This document shows positions 18,503-25,767 of a stretch of 26,039 bases of DNA, one piece after another. Source of the DNA: MED-G116 sp038147495. Lineage in GTDB: Bacteria; Pseudomonadota; Alphaproteobacteria; Puniceispirillales; Puniceispirillaceae. The notes beneath the pieces are model-generated. The model was not told where the DNA came from. It made no database searches and was given only the letters and a program-made list of their open reading frames with translations. Made by a program: the position numbers and the translations under genes. The first letter of the stretch is position 1. Each line of letters starts with the position of its first letter. The stretch spans positions 1 through 26,039 of the forward strand of contig JAYQTT010000005.1 in NCBI GenBank assembly GCA_038147495.1, written 5' to 3'.

Positions 18503-18516
18503 TTGACCAAGGTCAA
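18503..18516. promoter_or_regulatory. Crp/Fnr-family (Fnr/Dnr-like) site upstream of pseudoazurin
   Basis: TTGACCAAGGTCAA is a palindrome with TTGAC-N4-GTCAA spacing, the layout bound by Fnr, Dnr and related regulators. Its centre is about 130 bases before the pseudoazurin start. A near-identical site precedes nirK. Binding is inferred from pattern and context. Confidence 0.7.
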
Positions 18517-18638
18517 AGTCACTGATCGTGATATCGGCTAGGCAGAAGAACGCCTTTTGTTATTCATCATCTTTTGTCCGGCAATCTTTTACCCAAGAGG
18601 CACGCCCGATCCTTTACCCGCAACACAGGAAAGGAAAT

Positions 18639-19079
18639 ATGATGTTTCACAAAATTCACGCTACAGCCCTGATCGCACTGGCGCTGCTTCCAGCCAACGC
18701 AATGGCCGCAACGATTGAGGTTCTGATGCTCAATCGTGGGGCCGAGGGCTCTATGGTTTTCGAACCAGCCTTTATCGAAGCAGACGTCGGCGACACAATA
18801 TATTTCATCGCCACCGACAAGGGCCATAATGTCGAAAGCATCAAAGGCATGTTGCCCAATGGCGTAACCGCATTCAAAAGCCCGTTGAACAAGGATTATG
18901 AAATGAAAATTGAGGCAGAGGGGCTATATGGGCTGAAATGCACCCCGCATTACGCCATGGGCATGATTGCGCTTGTCAAAGTCGGCCAATCGGGCAATGC
19001 CGCCAGCCTTGCCGAAATCAGGCATCCCGGCAAAGCCAAAAAACGGTTCAAGGCGTTATTTGCCAAACTTGGCCAATAG
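18639..19079 (+). CDS. Pseudoazurin (type 1 blue copper protein)
   Basis: This is a periplasmic electron carrier that passes electrons to copper nitrite reductase. The precursor has 146 residues. A Sec signal peptide of about 23 residues (MMFHKIHATALIALALLPAN, cleavage after AMA) leads to a mature cupredoxin starting ATIEVLMLNRGAEGSMVFEP. All four copper ligands are in the expected spacing: His63 (GHNVE), Cys101, His104 and Met109 (CTPHYAMGM). The open frame extends 37 codons upstream, but the start is placed at 18639 because AGGA sequences lie just before it and the signal peptide begins there; ATG at 18642 is equally possible. An Fnr-like site lies upstream, and nirK converges from the right. 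Confidence 0.95.
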   Translation: MMFHKIHATALIALALLPANAMAATIEVLMLNRGAEGSMVFEPAFIEADVGDTIYFIATDKGHNVESIKGMLPNGVTAFKSPLNKDYEMKIEAEGLYGLKCTPHYAMGMIALVKVGQSGNAASLAEIRHPGKAKKRFKALFAKLGQ

Positions 19080-19096
19080 CCGCCCCCAAAGAAGAT

Positions 19097-19125
19097 AGCT
19101 GTTTGACGATAGCTATGTGACGATG
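19097..19125. repeat. Imperfect 14-base tandem repeat between pseudoazurin and nirK
   Basis: Two adjacent copies of GATAGCT-TGAC type (differing at two positions) lie in the 108-base gap between the convergent stop codons. ATAGCT/AGCTAT can also pair into a hairpin. A shared weak terminator is possible, though no T-run is present. Confidence 0.35.
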
Positions 19126-19187
19126 CCCCCTTGAGACAACACCATGGGATTCCAAAGGGATGCGTTCAGGGCGTGACCTGCACCACC

Positions 19188-20336
19188 CTATGGCAAGGCT
19201 GTCCGGTCGATTGTGCTGGCGTCATATTCGACAGGTTCCTGAACCTGCTCCATCAGGTCATTGTCCCATTCACCCTCAACCACAATATGCGCGGTTGCAC
19301 CAAGATTGACCGCCTCGATCAAATTGTGATTGATGTAGGCATAGATTCCCGGCTGCAAAAAGGTATAGAGCGCAGCACCTGCAGACCCACCACGAATGAA
19401 CCATGTTTCAAGATCGCGTTCAGGCGCGTTCTTGAACTTTCCGGTTTCCCAGACAAGATCACCATGGCCGCCAATAAGATGCGGGCGCGAATCACGATTG
19501 GCCTGAGAGTGGATCAATAAAACTGTCTCGCCTTGCTTTGCCGTGAGCGCTTTCTCGCCAGTGAGGGCGCCAACGCTGCCATTAAACGTCACATGCGTGG
19601 GGATCAAACCGTTCATGACCTCAAGCGTGTCCGCATAGCTGTCACCGGCATCTTCAAACCGCAGGTAATAGCCGTTTTCATCGCGCGGAATATAGAAATC
19701 ATTCTCGCCGATATAATAGGCCCGGTCATAGGTAACCGGCTTGCCGTCATGATCGGTCAGCCCGTCACGCGGCAACACCATGATCGCACCGGACATTCCG
19801 GATACCACATGCCATGGGATCATCGGCCCACCCGGCGCACAGTGATAGACAAAGGTGCCCGGCCGCGTTGCCTTCCACCTTAAGACAACCTTCTCACCCG
19901 GATTGATCAGCGTCAGTGACCCACCGCCAAGCGCACCCGTGGCGGCATGAAAATCGATATTATGCTGCATCAGATTTTGCGGCGGATTATACATCGTCAA
20001 CTCGACATAATCGCCCTCATGCACCACCATCAACGGCCCCGGGATCGAGCCATCATAGGTCATCGCCTGCAGATACGCATTCGGCGCAATCTGCACCTCT
20101 TTTTCAATAATTGTCAGCTCAAACTCAATGATCGCCGGGGGACGCGTGATAGACTGCGAGTGTGGGTGCACAAAGGGTGGCGCGACAAGCTCTTGCGAAA
20201 TGCGCTGCATGCCGGTCAGATCGACCGGTTCTGCATCAGCGGTGCTCAGAATTTCATAGGCAAGGGCCGAAGTCATGCCGACACACAAAGCCGTTATCAA
20301 CACCAAAGCCCGGACGAGGTTTTGTAAGAAAACCAT
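19188..20336 (-). CDS. nirK: Copper-containing nitrite reductase (NO-forming)
   Basis: NirK reduces nitrite to nitric oxide in the periplasm, the key step of denitrification. The precursor has 382 residues with a Sec signal peptide (cleavage near ALA-YEIL, about residue 26). It has two cupredoxin domains. Type 1 copper ligands are His125, Cys166, His176 and Met181. Type 2 copper ligands are His130, His165 and His337. The catalytic pair is Asp128 and His286. TGALGGGSLTLINPGE and YHCAPGG mark the classical two-domain enzyme. An ATG four codons earlier is less likely, because GGAGG lies five bases before ATG 20334-20336. An Fnr-like site is centred about 67 bases upstream of the start. The gene faces the pseudoazurin gene, its likely electron donor. 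No norB or other denitrification gene is in the window. Confidence 0.97.
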   Translation of the reverse strand: MVFLQNLVRALVLITALCVGMTSALAYEILSTADAEPVDLTGMQRISQELVAPPFVHPHSQSITRPPAIIEFELTIIEKEVQIAPNAYLQAMTYDGSIPGPLMVVHEGDYVELTMYNPPQNLMQHNIDFHAATGALGGGSLTLINPGEKVVLRWKATRPGTFVYHCAPGGPMIPWHVVSGMSGAIMVLPRDGLTDHDGKPVTYDRAYYIGENDFYIPRDENGYYLRFEDAGDSYADTLEVMNGLIPTHVTFNGSVGALTGEKALTAKQGETVLLIHSQANRDSRPHLIGGHGDLVWETGKFKNAPERDLETWFIRGGSAGAALYTFLQPGIYAYINHNLIEAVNLGATAHIVVEGEWDNDLMEQVQEPVEYDASTIDRTALP

Positions 20337-20396
20337 TGATACCTCCATTGGCTATTTTGGTTAAAGCCAGAAGACATCAGATTCATCTGCTTGCAA

Positions 20397-20410
20397 TTGA
20401 CCTTGATCAA
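20397..20410. promoter_or_regulatory. Crp/Fnr-family (Fnr/Dnr-like) site upstream of nirK
   Basis: Read on the nirK strand, TTGATCAAGGTCAA fits TTGAT-N4-GTCAA. Its centre is about 67 bases before the nirK ATG, a good distance for activation from near -41.5 with a short leader. It shares CAAGGTCAA with the pseudoazurin site. Confidence 0.75.
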
Positions 20411-20431
20411 AATTGCCGGATTTACCGCAGG

Positions 20432-20470
20432 CAAAAAACAACCCCCGGAAGATAATCCTTCCGGGGGTTT
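20432..20470 (-). terminator. Intrinsic terminator after tRNA-Trp
   Basis: AACCCCCGGAAG (20440-20451) and CTTCCGGGGGTT (20458-20469) form a perfect 12-bp stem with a six-base loop. On the minus strand it is followed by GTTTTTT, a canonical rho-independent terminator 12 bases past tRNA-Trp. On the plus strand TTTGTTATTT follows, so it may work in both directions. Confidence 0.9.
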
Positions 20471-20480
20471 GTTATTTAGA

Positions 20481-20556
20481 TGGCAGGGGCGATAGGACTC
20501 GAACCTACAACCCCCGGTTTTGGAGACCGGTGCTCTACCAATTGAGCTACACCCCT
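20481..20556 (-). tRNA. tRNA-Trp (CCA anticodon)
   Basis: The 76-base cloverleaf has a seven-base acceptor stem AGGGGTG/CGCCCCT, a D arm GCTC...GAGC, an anticodon stem CCGGT/ACCGG with loop CTCCAAA (anticodon CCA), a T arm GTAGG/CCTAT with TTCGAGT, and an encoded CCA end. It lies just downstream of tuf on the same strand and upstream of a strong terminator, so it is probably cut from the tuf transcript. In many alphaproteobacteria secE follows directly; here 6.1 kb intervenes. Confidence 0.98.
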
Positions 20557-20600
20557 ATGCCTGCCAGCCCCACTTTCATGGGGCCGACCATTTCGTCTTG

Positions 20601-21791
20601 TTATTTTACGATAGACGCGACGACGCCTGCACCGACGGTACGGCCACCTTCACGGATCGCAAAACGCAGGCCCTCATCCATCGCAATCGGTGCAATCAAT
20701 GTCACCGTCATCGCAATGTTGTCGCCCGGCATAACCATCTCTGTGCCTGATGGAAGCTCAACCGAACCAGTCACATCCGTTGTCCGGAAGTAAAACTGTG
20801 GACGATAGTTCGAGAAAAATGGCGTATGACGGCCACCCTCATCCTTCGTCAGCACATAGGCCTCACACTTGAACTCGGTATGCGGTGTGATCGAACCAGG
20901 CGCTGCCAAAACCTGACCACGCTCAACGTCCTCACGCTTCGTACCACGAAGCAGAACACCAACATTGTCGCCAGCCTCACCCTGATCAAGAAGCTTACGG
21001 AACATCTCAACGCCCGTACATGTTGTCTTCTGGGTGTCCTTCAGACCAACAATCTCAATCTCTTCACCAACATTCACAATGCCGCGCTCAATACGACCTG
21101 TCACAACCGTACCACGACCAGAAATCGAGAACACATCCTCAATCGGCATCAGGAATGGCTGATCCTTCGGACGCTCTGGCTGTGGGATATATTCATCAAC
21201 CGCCGCCATCAATGCCTTGATCGCGTCTGAACCAATCGATGCATCACCATCCTCAAGCGCTGCCAAGGCAGAACCCTTCACAATCGGAATATCATCGCCA
21301 GGGAACTCATATGATGACAAAAGCTCGCGGATCTCCATCTCAACAAGCTCCAAAAGCTCCTCATCATCAACCTGATCAACCTTGTTCATGAACACGCACA
21401 ACGCAGGAACACCAACCTGACGTGCCAGCAGAATGTGCTCGCGGGTCTGTGGCATCGGGCCGTCAGCCGCTGATACAACCAAAATCGCACCATCCATCTG
21501 CGCCGCACCGGTGATCATGTTCTTCACATAGTCAGCGTGACCAGGACAATCCACATGTGCATAGTGACGGTTCTCGGTCTCATACTCAACGTGTGCCGTT
21601 GAAATCGTGATACCACGCGCACGCTCCTCAGGTGCCTTGTCAATCTGGTCATACGCCTGAAACTCAGCGCCTCCAGCCTCGGCCATCACCTTCGTAATCG
21701 CCGCCGTCAAGGTCGTCTTGCCATGGTCAACATGACCAATCGTGCCAATGTTTACATGCGGCTTGGAACGATCAAACTTTTCCTTGGACAT
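20601..21791 (-). CDS. tuf: Elongation factor Tu (EF-Tu)
   Basis: EF-Tu carries aminoacyl-tRNA to the ribosomal A site as a GTP complex. The protein has 396 residues, the standard length. The G-domain motifs are GHVDHGKT (about 18-25), RGITI, DCPGHADYVKNM and NKVD, and domains II and III follow (SGRGTVVTGRIERG, then HTEFKCEAYVLTKDEGGRHT and ending GAGVVASIVK). The start ATG (21789-21791) is preceded by AAAAGG. It is flanked by tRNA-Tyr upstream and tRNA-Trp downstream on the same strand, a tRNA-tuf-tRNA unit like the tufB operon. A second copy near fusA cannot be checked here. Confidence 0.99.
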   Translation of the reverse strand: MSKEKFDRSKPHVNIGTIGHVDHGKTTLTAAITKVMAEAGGAEFQAYDQIDKAPEERARGITISTAHVEYETENRHYAHVDCPGHADYVKNMITGAAQMDGAILVVSAADGPMPQTREHILLARQVGVPALCVFMNKVDQVDDEELLELVEMEIRELLSSYEFPGDDIPIVKGSALAALEDGDASIGSDAIKALMAAVDEYIPQPERPKDQPFLMPIEDVFSISGRGTVVTGRIERGIVNVGEEIEIVGLKDTQKTTCTGVEMFRKLLDQGEAGDNVGVLLRGTKREDVERGQVLAAPGSITPHTEFKCEAYVLTKDEGGRHTPFFSNYRPQFYFRTTDVTGSVELPSGTEMVMPGDNIAMTVTLIAPIAMDEGLRFAIREGGRTVGAGVVASIVK

Positions 21792-21891
21792 ACCTTTTCG
21801 CCCTTTTCTTGTCTTGGGGACAGCGCGGCATATCCACCTGTCCGTTTGAGTTGCACCCGAAACTTCATAAAATGATAATCATCACAGGCAA

Positions 21892-21976
21892 TGGTGGTGA
21901 GGGTAGGATTCGAACCTACGTACGCTACGCGGGCAGATTTACAGTCTGCTGCCTTTAACCACTCGGCCACCTCACC
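21892..21976 (-). tRNA. tRNA-Tyr (GTA anticodon)
   Basis: The 85-base class II tRNA has a seven-base acceptor stem GGTGAGG/CCTCACC and an anticodon stem GCAGA/TCTGC around CTGTAAA (anticodon GTA). It has a long variable arm CCCGCGTAGCGTACG typical of tRNA-Tyr, a T arm GTAGG/CCTAC with TTCGAAT, discriminator A and an encoded CCA. It is 100 bases upstream of tuf on the same strand and probably part of its transcript. The rlmB-like gene is divergent. Confidence 0.98.
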
Positions 21977-22093
21977 GGATTGCCTTTTTGCCGCGACATC
22001 TCTACAAAAAAATCCGTAAGGAGCTTTGCTGAACATCGCAACGTCATGCGGCTTAAAAAAGCAGCGCCTATTTGTCAACCAAGAAGTCACCCA

Positions 22094-22984
22094 ATGGCCC
22101 CAAAAACAGGTAAAAAACAGCATGCAGGGCAAAAGCGCGCTTTGCGGAGGCCCCATGCACCACATCGCGACACCCGAGACGGCGATCAGGGCAAGGGCAA
22201 ATCACGGTCGCCGAAACCGCCACAGAACGGATTTTTTATCTGGGGACGCCATGCGGTGACAGCGGCACTTGCCAATCCCGAACGCCGTATTGCTGCGCTC
22301 TACGCCACCGATGAGGCGGCGGCCGAACTTTCCGGGATCATTGAACATCTGCCCGCGGCCCGCCAGAACGAGATACCGCGCCCGACAATCACGCTGCGCC
22401 CTCGCCTTGACGACATCAACCGTGATGAAACAGGTGAAAAAATTGTGCATCAGGGCATGGTCGCCGCGGTATGGCCGCTGGAAGCCGCCGCGATAGAGGA
22501 TGTCATTGCCGCGACAGGTGACTGGCCGGTGCGGCTGATTCTGCTTGATCAATTATCCGACCCGCGCAATGTCGGCGCGATCATGCGATCCGCCCGCGCC
22601 TTTGGCGTTACCGCAATGATTACCACGCATCGCAACGCACCGGAGGAGAGCGGCGGGCTTGCCCGCACAGCGGCCGGAGCGCTGGAGCATGTTCCTTTGG
22701 TCAGGGTGGTCAATCTGGCGCGCGCGATCGAATTGCTGCAACAGGCAGATATCAGCGTTGTTGGCCTTGCCGGTGATGGCGATATCGATGTTGGCAAATT
22801 GTCAGCCTTTCCCCGGCTTGCGCTTGTGTTGGGCGCCGAGGGCGCCGGACTTCGCCGTCTGACCCGAGAGCATTGCGATCATCTGGCGCGGATCGACATC
22901 AATGCCGATGCAGACAGTCTGAATGTGTCAAACGCCGCGGCGGTTGCGCTCTATGCGGCACGGCAGGTGCCATCGGCAAGGTAG
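22094..22984 (+). CDS. rlmB: SpoU/TrmH-family RNA 2'-O-methyltransferase, RlmB-like
   Basis: The family methylates ribose 2'-OH groups with S-adenosylmethionine. RlmB modifies a guanosine in the peptidyl-transferase region of 23S rRNA. From the chosen start there are 296 residues: a basic low-complexity tail (1-45), an RNA-binding L30e-like domain (about 46-130, starting FFIWGRHAV) and the SPOUT trefoil-knot domain. The three SpoU motifs are present: DPRNVGAIMRSA (156-167), LVLGAEGAGL (244-253) and SLNVSNAAAVALY (275-287). The frame is open from 21980, but the first 38 codons run close to the tRNA-Tyr promoter side and look non-coding. ATG 22094 has no strong ribosome-binding site, so the exact start is uncertain. 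Assignment to RlmB over another TrmH paralogue is likely but not certain. Confidence 0.88.
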   Translation: MAPKTGKKQHAGQKRALRRPHAPHRDTRDGDQGKGKSRSPKPPQNGFFIWGRHAVTAALANPERRIAALYATDEAAAELSGIIEHLPAARQNEIPRPTITLRPRLDDINRDETGEKIVHQGMVAAVWPLEAAAIEDVIAATGDWPVRLILLDQLSDPRNVGAIMRSARAFGVTAMITTHRNAPEESGGLARTAAGALEHVPLVRVVNLARAIELLQQADISVVGLAGDGDIDVGKLSAFPRLALVLGAEGAGLRRLTREHCDHLARIDINADADSLNVSNAAAVALYAARQVPSAR

Positions 22985-23148
22985 CCGCTAATCAAGACCA
23001 CTCTGCTCTTTCAACTTTTCGGTGAAGATGCGCTTTGCACGGTTTGGTGACGCAACCACCGCCAGGGAAACTTGGATGGCTGCGTCATCGATTCGAGTCA
23101 TGGCCTGTGATGGCTTTTCAGCCCAGTGTTTCTCGCCAGTGTTTCTCA
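22985..23148. other. Spacer with a 13-base tandem duplication
   Basis: Between the rlmB-like gene and the possible small gene, no convincing coding sequence is seen. A 60-codon minus-strand frame (22988-23170, GTG start) is open but has no family resemblance. CCAGTGTTTCTCG at 23123-23135 is repeated immediately at 23136-23148 with only the last base changed, a recent-looking duplication. Confidence 0.4.
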
Positions 23149-23451
23149 CTACTGGTTCTTGGGCCGACACGCGTCTCTTACCTGATAGAATGAGCGGATC
23201 TTGTGCGCCGGTCTGCCGCGCAAATAGACGTCACCATGAAGCTTGTGCTTGCCCGACAACCAAGGCGCGTCATCTGCCAGAAGCGGGCGATTGCATTCGC
23301 GCATCACATCTTCAAGGTGAGCCCGAACGGCCAGAAAGTCACGTAGGTGGGCCAACGCCACTCTCAGCCGATGGATGTCCCATCCGGGGTGCCGAAAAAC
23401 AATGAAACAAACAGAAACAAAACGGCGAAAGTCACGAATGATTGATAACAT
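23149..23451 (-). CDS. Hypothetical small protein divergent from the LysR-type regulator
   Basis: This 100-codon frame has no family that I recognise. The N-terminal 20 residues are mixed basic and hydrophobic (MLSIIRDFRRFVSVCFIVF), possibly a membrane-surface helix, followed by a charged helical stretch (HRLRVALAHLRDFLAVRAHL). In its favour are a good ribosome-binding sequence (AAAGGA, eight bases before ATG 23449-23451) and its position divergent from a LysR-type gene, with a palindrome between them. Regulators of this type often control the gene facing away from them. Against it are the odd C-terminal composition and competing open frames on the other strand. It may be a fragment of a longer decayed gene. 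Confidence 0.35.
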   Translation of the reverse strand: MLSIIRDFRRFVSVCFIVFRHPGWDIHRLRVALAHLRDFLAVRAHLEDVMRECNRPLLADDAPWLSGKHKLHGDVYLRGRPAHKIRSFYQVRDACRPKNQ

Positions 23452-23476
23452 TTGTTGATCCTTTCCATTTCGTTAT

Positions 23477-23497
23477 GTGATGGGATCGATTCATCAC
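23477..23497. promoter_or_regulatory. GTGATG-N9-CATCAC inverted repeat, candidate LysR-type operator
   Basis: GTGATG and CATCAC pair exactly across nine bases in the divergent spacer, 26 bases from the small gene start and about 78 from the regulator start. Its length and its T-N11-A-like core fit a LysR-type binding site. Confidence 0.45.
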
Positions 23498-23574
23498 TTC
23501 TGTTGATAAATATGGTTAATGCCGCTCACGATGAAAAATGATCAAGTGTGCGATCTGTCATCAGGAGGTGTGAT

Positions 23575-24506
23575 ATGTATCGAAATCTGGATATGGCAGC
23601 GTTGCGGTCTCTTGTGGCCATTGCCGACACCGGCGGTGTGACCAGTGCCGCGGCAAAATTGCATCTCACCCAATCTGCCGTCTCCATGCAGATCAAACGC
23701 ATGGAAATGATCCTTGATCAATCATTGATGGAGCGGGTTGGCCGCAAGGTTACGCTGAGCAGGGACGGAGAACAATTGCTTGGCTATGCGCGGCGGATGA
23801 TCGCGATGAATGACGAAGTCTGGGGGCGTCTGACCTCGCCGCGGTTTGAGGGCGAAATCAAATTCGGCCTGCCATATGACATCATCTATCCATATATTCC
23901 GGACATACTTCAGCGGTTCAAAGCAGCCTATCCACGGGTCAAGATCAGGCTGAAATCATGGAACACAAAATATCTGAAGAAGAAATTTGCCGAGAGTGTG
24001 CCCGACATCATCTTGACCACTGAGCTGCCGCGCGATGGCACGGGTGAGTTGTTGCGGACAGAGCGGCTCGGCTGGTACAGCGCATCCGGCGGCAAAATAT
24101 GGCAGCAACGGCCTCTTCCGGTATCATTTTACAAGTCATGTATTTTTCGCCAAACCGGCATCGCCGCGCTTGACGCTGCCGGATTGTCTTGGGAACAGAC
24201 ACTGGACCCCGAGGGGTTTTGTCACGCCCACACCGCCTTTATCAGCGCGGATATTGCCGTTGTTTGCTGCCTTCGCGGCGCACAGCAAGGTTTGCCAAGG
24301 CCGGTTTGGAATTGCCTGAATATGGGATTTTTCAATATGTGCGTGATGACACCAACCCGATGGTGGCAGAACTCGCCACGATGATTCGTGCTGCATATGG
24401 GGTGCGCGCCACCGCGGGCAAAGCGCCCGCCAAGGGCAAAGGGCCGAACATGGGAAAAGACCATCTAAATGGTGAAAACAGCGCCAAAGCTATTGACGCT
24501 GGATAA
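23575..24506 (+). pseudogene. LysR-type transcriptional regulator, broken by a frameshift near 24260
   Basis: The gene encodes an N-terminal winged helix-turn-helix (about 5-64; DMAALRSLVAIADTGGVTSA and LHLTQSAVSMQIKRME) and a periplasmic-binding-like effector domain from about 90 (EIKFGLPYDI). ATG 23575 has a strong AGGAGG seven bases upstream. The first frame stays plausible to about residue 230 (AFISADIAV) and then turns to nonsense, stopping at 24384. The adjacent frame resumes a normal LysR C-terminus, FAKAGLELPEYGIFQYVRDD, and runs to the stop at 24504-24506. One base is missing (or two are extra) somewhere in 24250-24290, most likely near 24260. Joined, the protein would be about 310 residues, the usual length. 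The break is either a true mutation or a sequencing error. The natural target is unknown. Confidence 0.85.
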
Positions 24507-24530
24507 AACTCTGGTAAAACGGCGCGCAGT

Positions 24531-24606
24531 GCTGGTGTGGCTCAATTGGTAGAGCACCCGATTTGTAATCGGGCGGTTGGGAGTTCGAGTCTCTCCACCA
24601 GCACCA
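24531..24606 (+). tRNA. tRNA-Thr (TGT anticodon), probable integration site
   Basis: The 76-base cloverleaf has an acceptor stem GCTGGTG/CACCAGC, an anticodon stem CCCGA/TCGGG with loop TTTGTAA (anticodon TGT), a T arm with GTTCGAGTC, discriminator A and an encoded CCA. A decayed tyrosine recombinase gene starts about 70 bases downstream in the same direction, the standard arrangement when an element has integrated into the tRNA 3' end. No second copy of the 3' end is found in the remaining 1.4 kb, so the far attachment site must be outside the window or lost. Confidence 0.98.
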
Positions 24607-24622
24607 TTCTCCCCATCACATC

Positions 24623-24636
24623 ATGTGTTAACACAT
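24623..24636. repeat. Perfect 14-base palindrome between tRNA-Thr and the integrase remnant
   Basis: ATGTGTTAACACAT is its own reverse complement. It lies 17 bases past the tRNA and about 40 before the integrase start. Candidate roles are operator, recombinase or accessory-protein binding site. The surrounding bases repeat CACAT/ATGTG motifs. Confidence 0.5.
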
Positions 24637-24675
24637 TGTAATTGAAGCTGATTGCGTGTTTGCAGGTGATTGGTG

Positions 24676-25767
24676 ATGTACAGAGTGAGAAACATATCTA
24701 GCCCTCATCATGTGATGAACAGGGCTGGCATCTACTATTATGTCCGACGTATTCCAGCTGACTTGAAGCAGCACTATTCAGTCAAACGACTGTGCTTCAG
24801 CTTGCGTACCAAGTCTCACAGTCAGGCAATGCGGACTGCATCGTCAGTGCATCAAAGGCTTGAGGACTATTGGCTTGGTCTTCGTCTGCAGCAGATGGAC
24901 ATTCCTGCCATTCATCTGGTGAAGACAGATGATGTGGAAGATGCATCGCCTCTGATGATGGATGCAGTTGAGATGTATCTGTCCATCAAGGGCAAGGACG
25001 ACAGGACATTCATCCGTACAGCCAGACGTAATGGTGAGTTGTAATAGAAGGTATTGGGCAATAGACCAATCACTTCTTACTCATGTCAGAGGCTGCTCAG
25101 TTCAGAGACTGGTGCTTTGAGCAAGGCATGAACATCAACACAGTAAAACGTTCTTTGCCTCAATCAAAGCCATCATCAATCTGACAATGCTGAGCATGGC
25201 ATAGACATCCGCAACCCCTTCTCTGCCATCTACATGCCAGAGGCAGATAGTAAGAAGCGTGTTTCTATACCTATTGAGACAATCAGACAGATACAGCAAT
25301 CATGTATGGAGCATGACGATGACATGCGCTGGCTGATTGCATTGATATCAGACACAGGCATGAGACTGGCTGAAGCAGCCGGCCTGCATATAGATGACCT
25401 GAGACTAGATGATGATATCCCATACTTAGATATCAAACCTCATCCGTGGCGTTCACTAAAGACCAAAGGCAGTCAGAGACAAGTGCCATTGGTAGGTGCA
25501 TCGCTGTGGGCGGCACAGCGTATCAAGGCAAATGCGTCTTCATGCCTCATTCCTCTTTGCCCCAAGATACTACTGCAATGACAAACGCTGTAATGCCAAC
25601 TCAGCAGTCTAATGCGCTGAACAAATGGAAATACAGGCTAACCATTCAGAATGACATGTCATGCATGGCTTCAGACACTCAATGCGTGACTGAGGCTAAG
25701 AGCCGTCAGCTGCCCATCAGAGATGATTGACCAGATAGGTCATAGCCTTGGCTTTCCGTTTTCTTGA
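24676..25767 (+). pseudogene. Tyrosine recombinase (phage/island integrase), heavily decayed
   Basis: The N-terminal piece (24676-25044) reads MYRVRNISSPHHVMNRAGIY then YYVRRIPADLK, a typical start of phage-type integrases, and ends in a double stop at 25042-25047. Recognisable integrase pieces then continue in shifting frames: AAQFRDWCFEQGMNINTVKR near 25095-25150, ASIKAIINL near 25157, and MPEADSKKRVSIPIE from 25234. The catalytic domain shows the first Arg (SDTGMRLAEAAGL), the beta-hairpin Lys (LKTKGSQRQVPL) and box II HGFRHSMRD at 25664-25690. A further frame change leads to MIDQIGHSLGF and a stop at 25765-25767. No catalytic Tyr segment is seen. At least four frame changes and the stops mean no active enzyme. 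The DNA is visibly more A+T-rich than the flanking core genes. Confidence 0.9.

Noticed and set aside
22988..23170. 60-codon minus-strand frame with GTG start
   Set aside because: It overlaps the other candidate, has no clear start signal and contains the 13-base duplication; it may be part of a decayed gene but is not supportable as a CDS.
23022..23405. 127-codon plus-strand frame antisense to the possible small gene
   Set aside because: It has no ribosome-binding site of note and a low-quality composition (Cys/Arg/His-rich); the opposite frame has better signals, though neither is certain.
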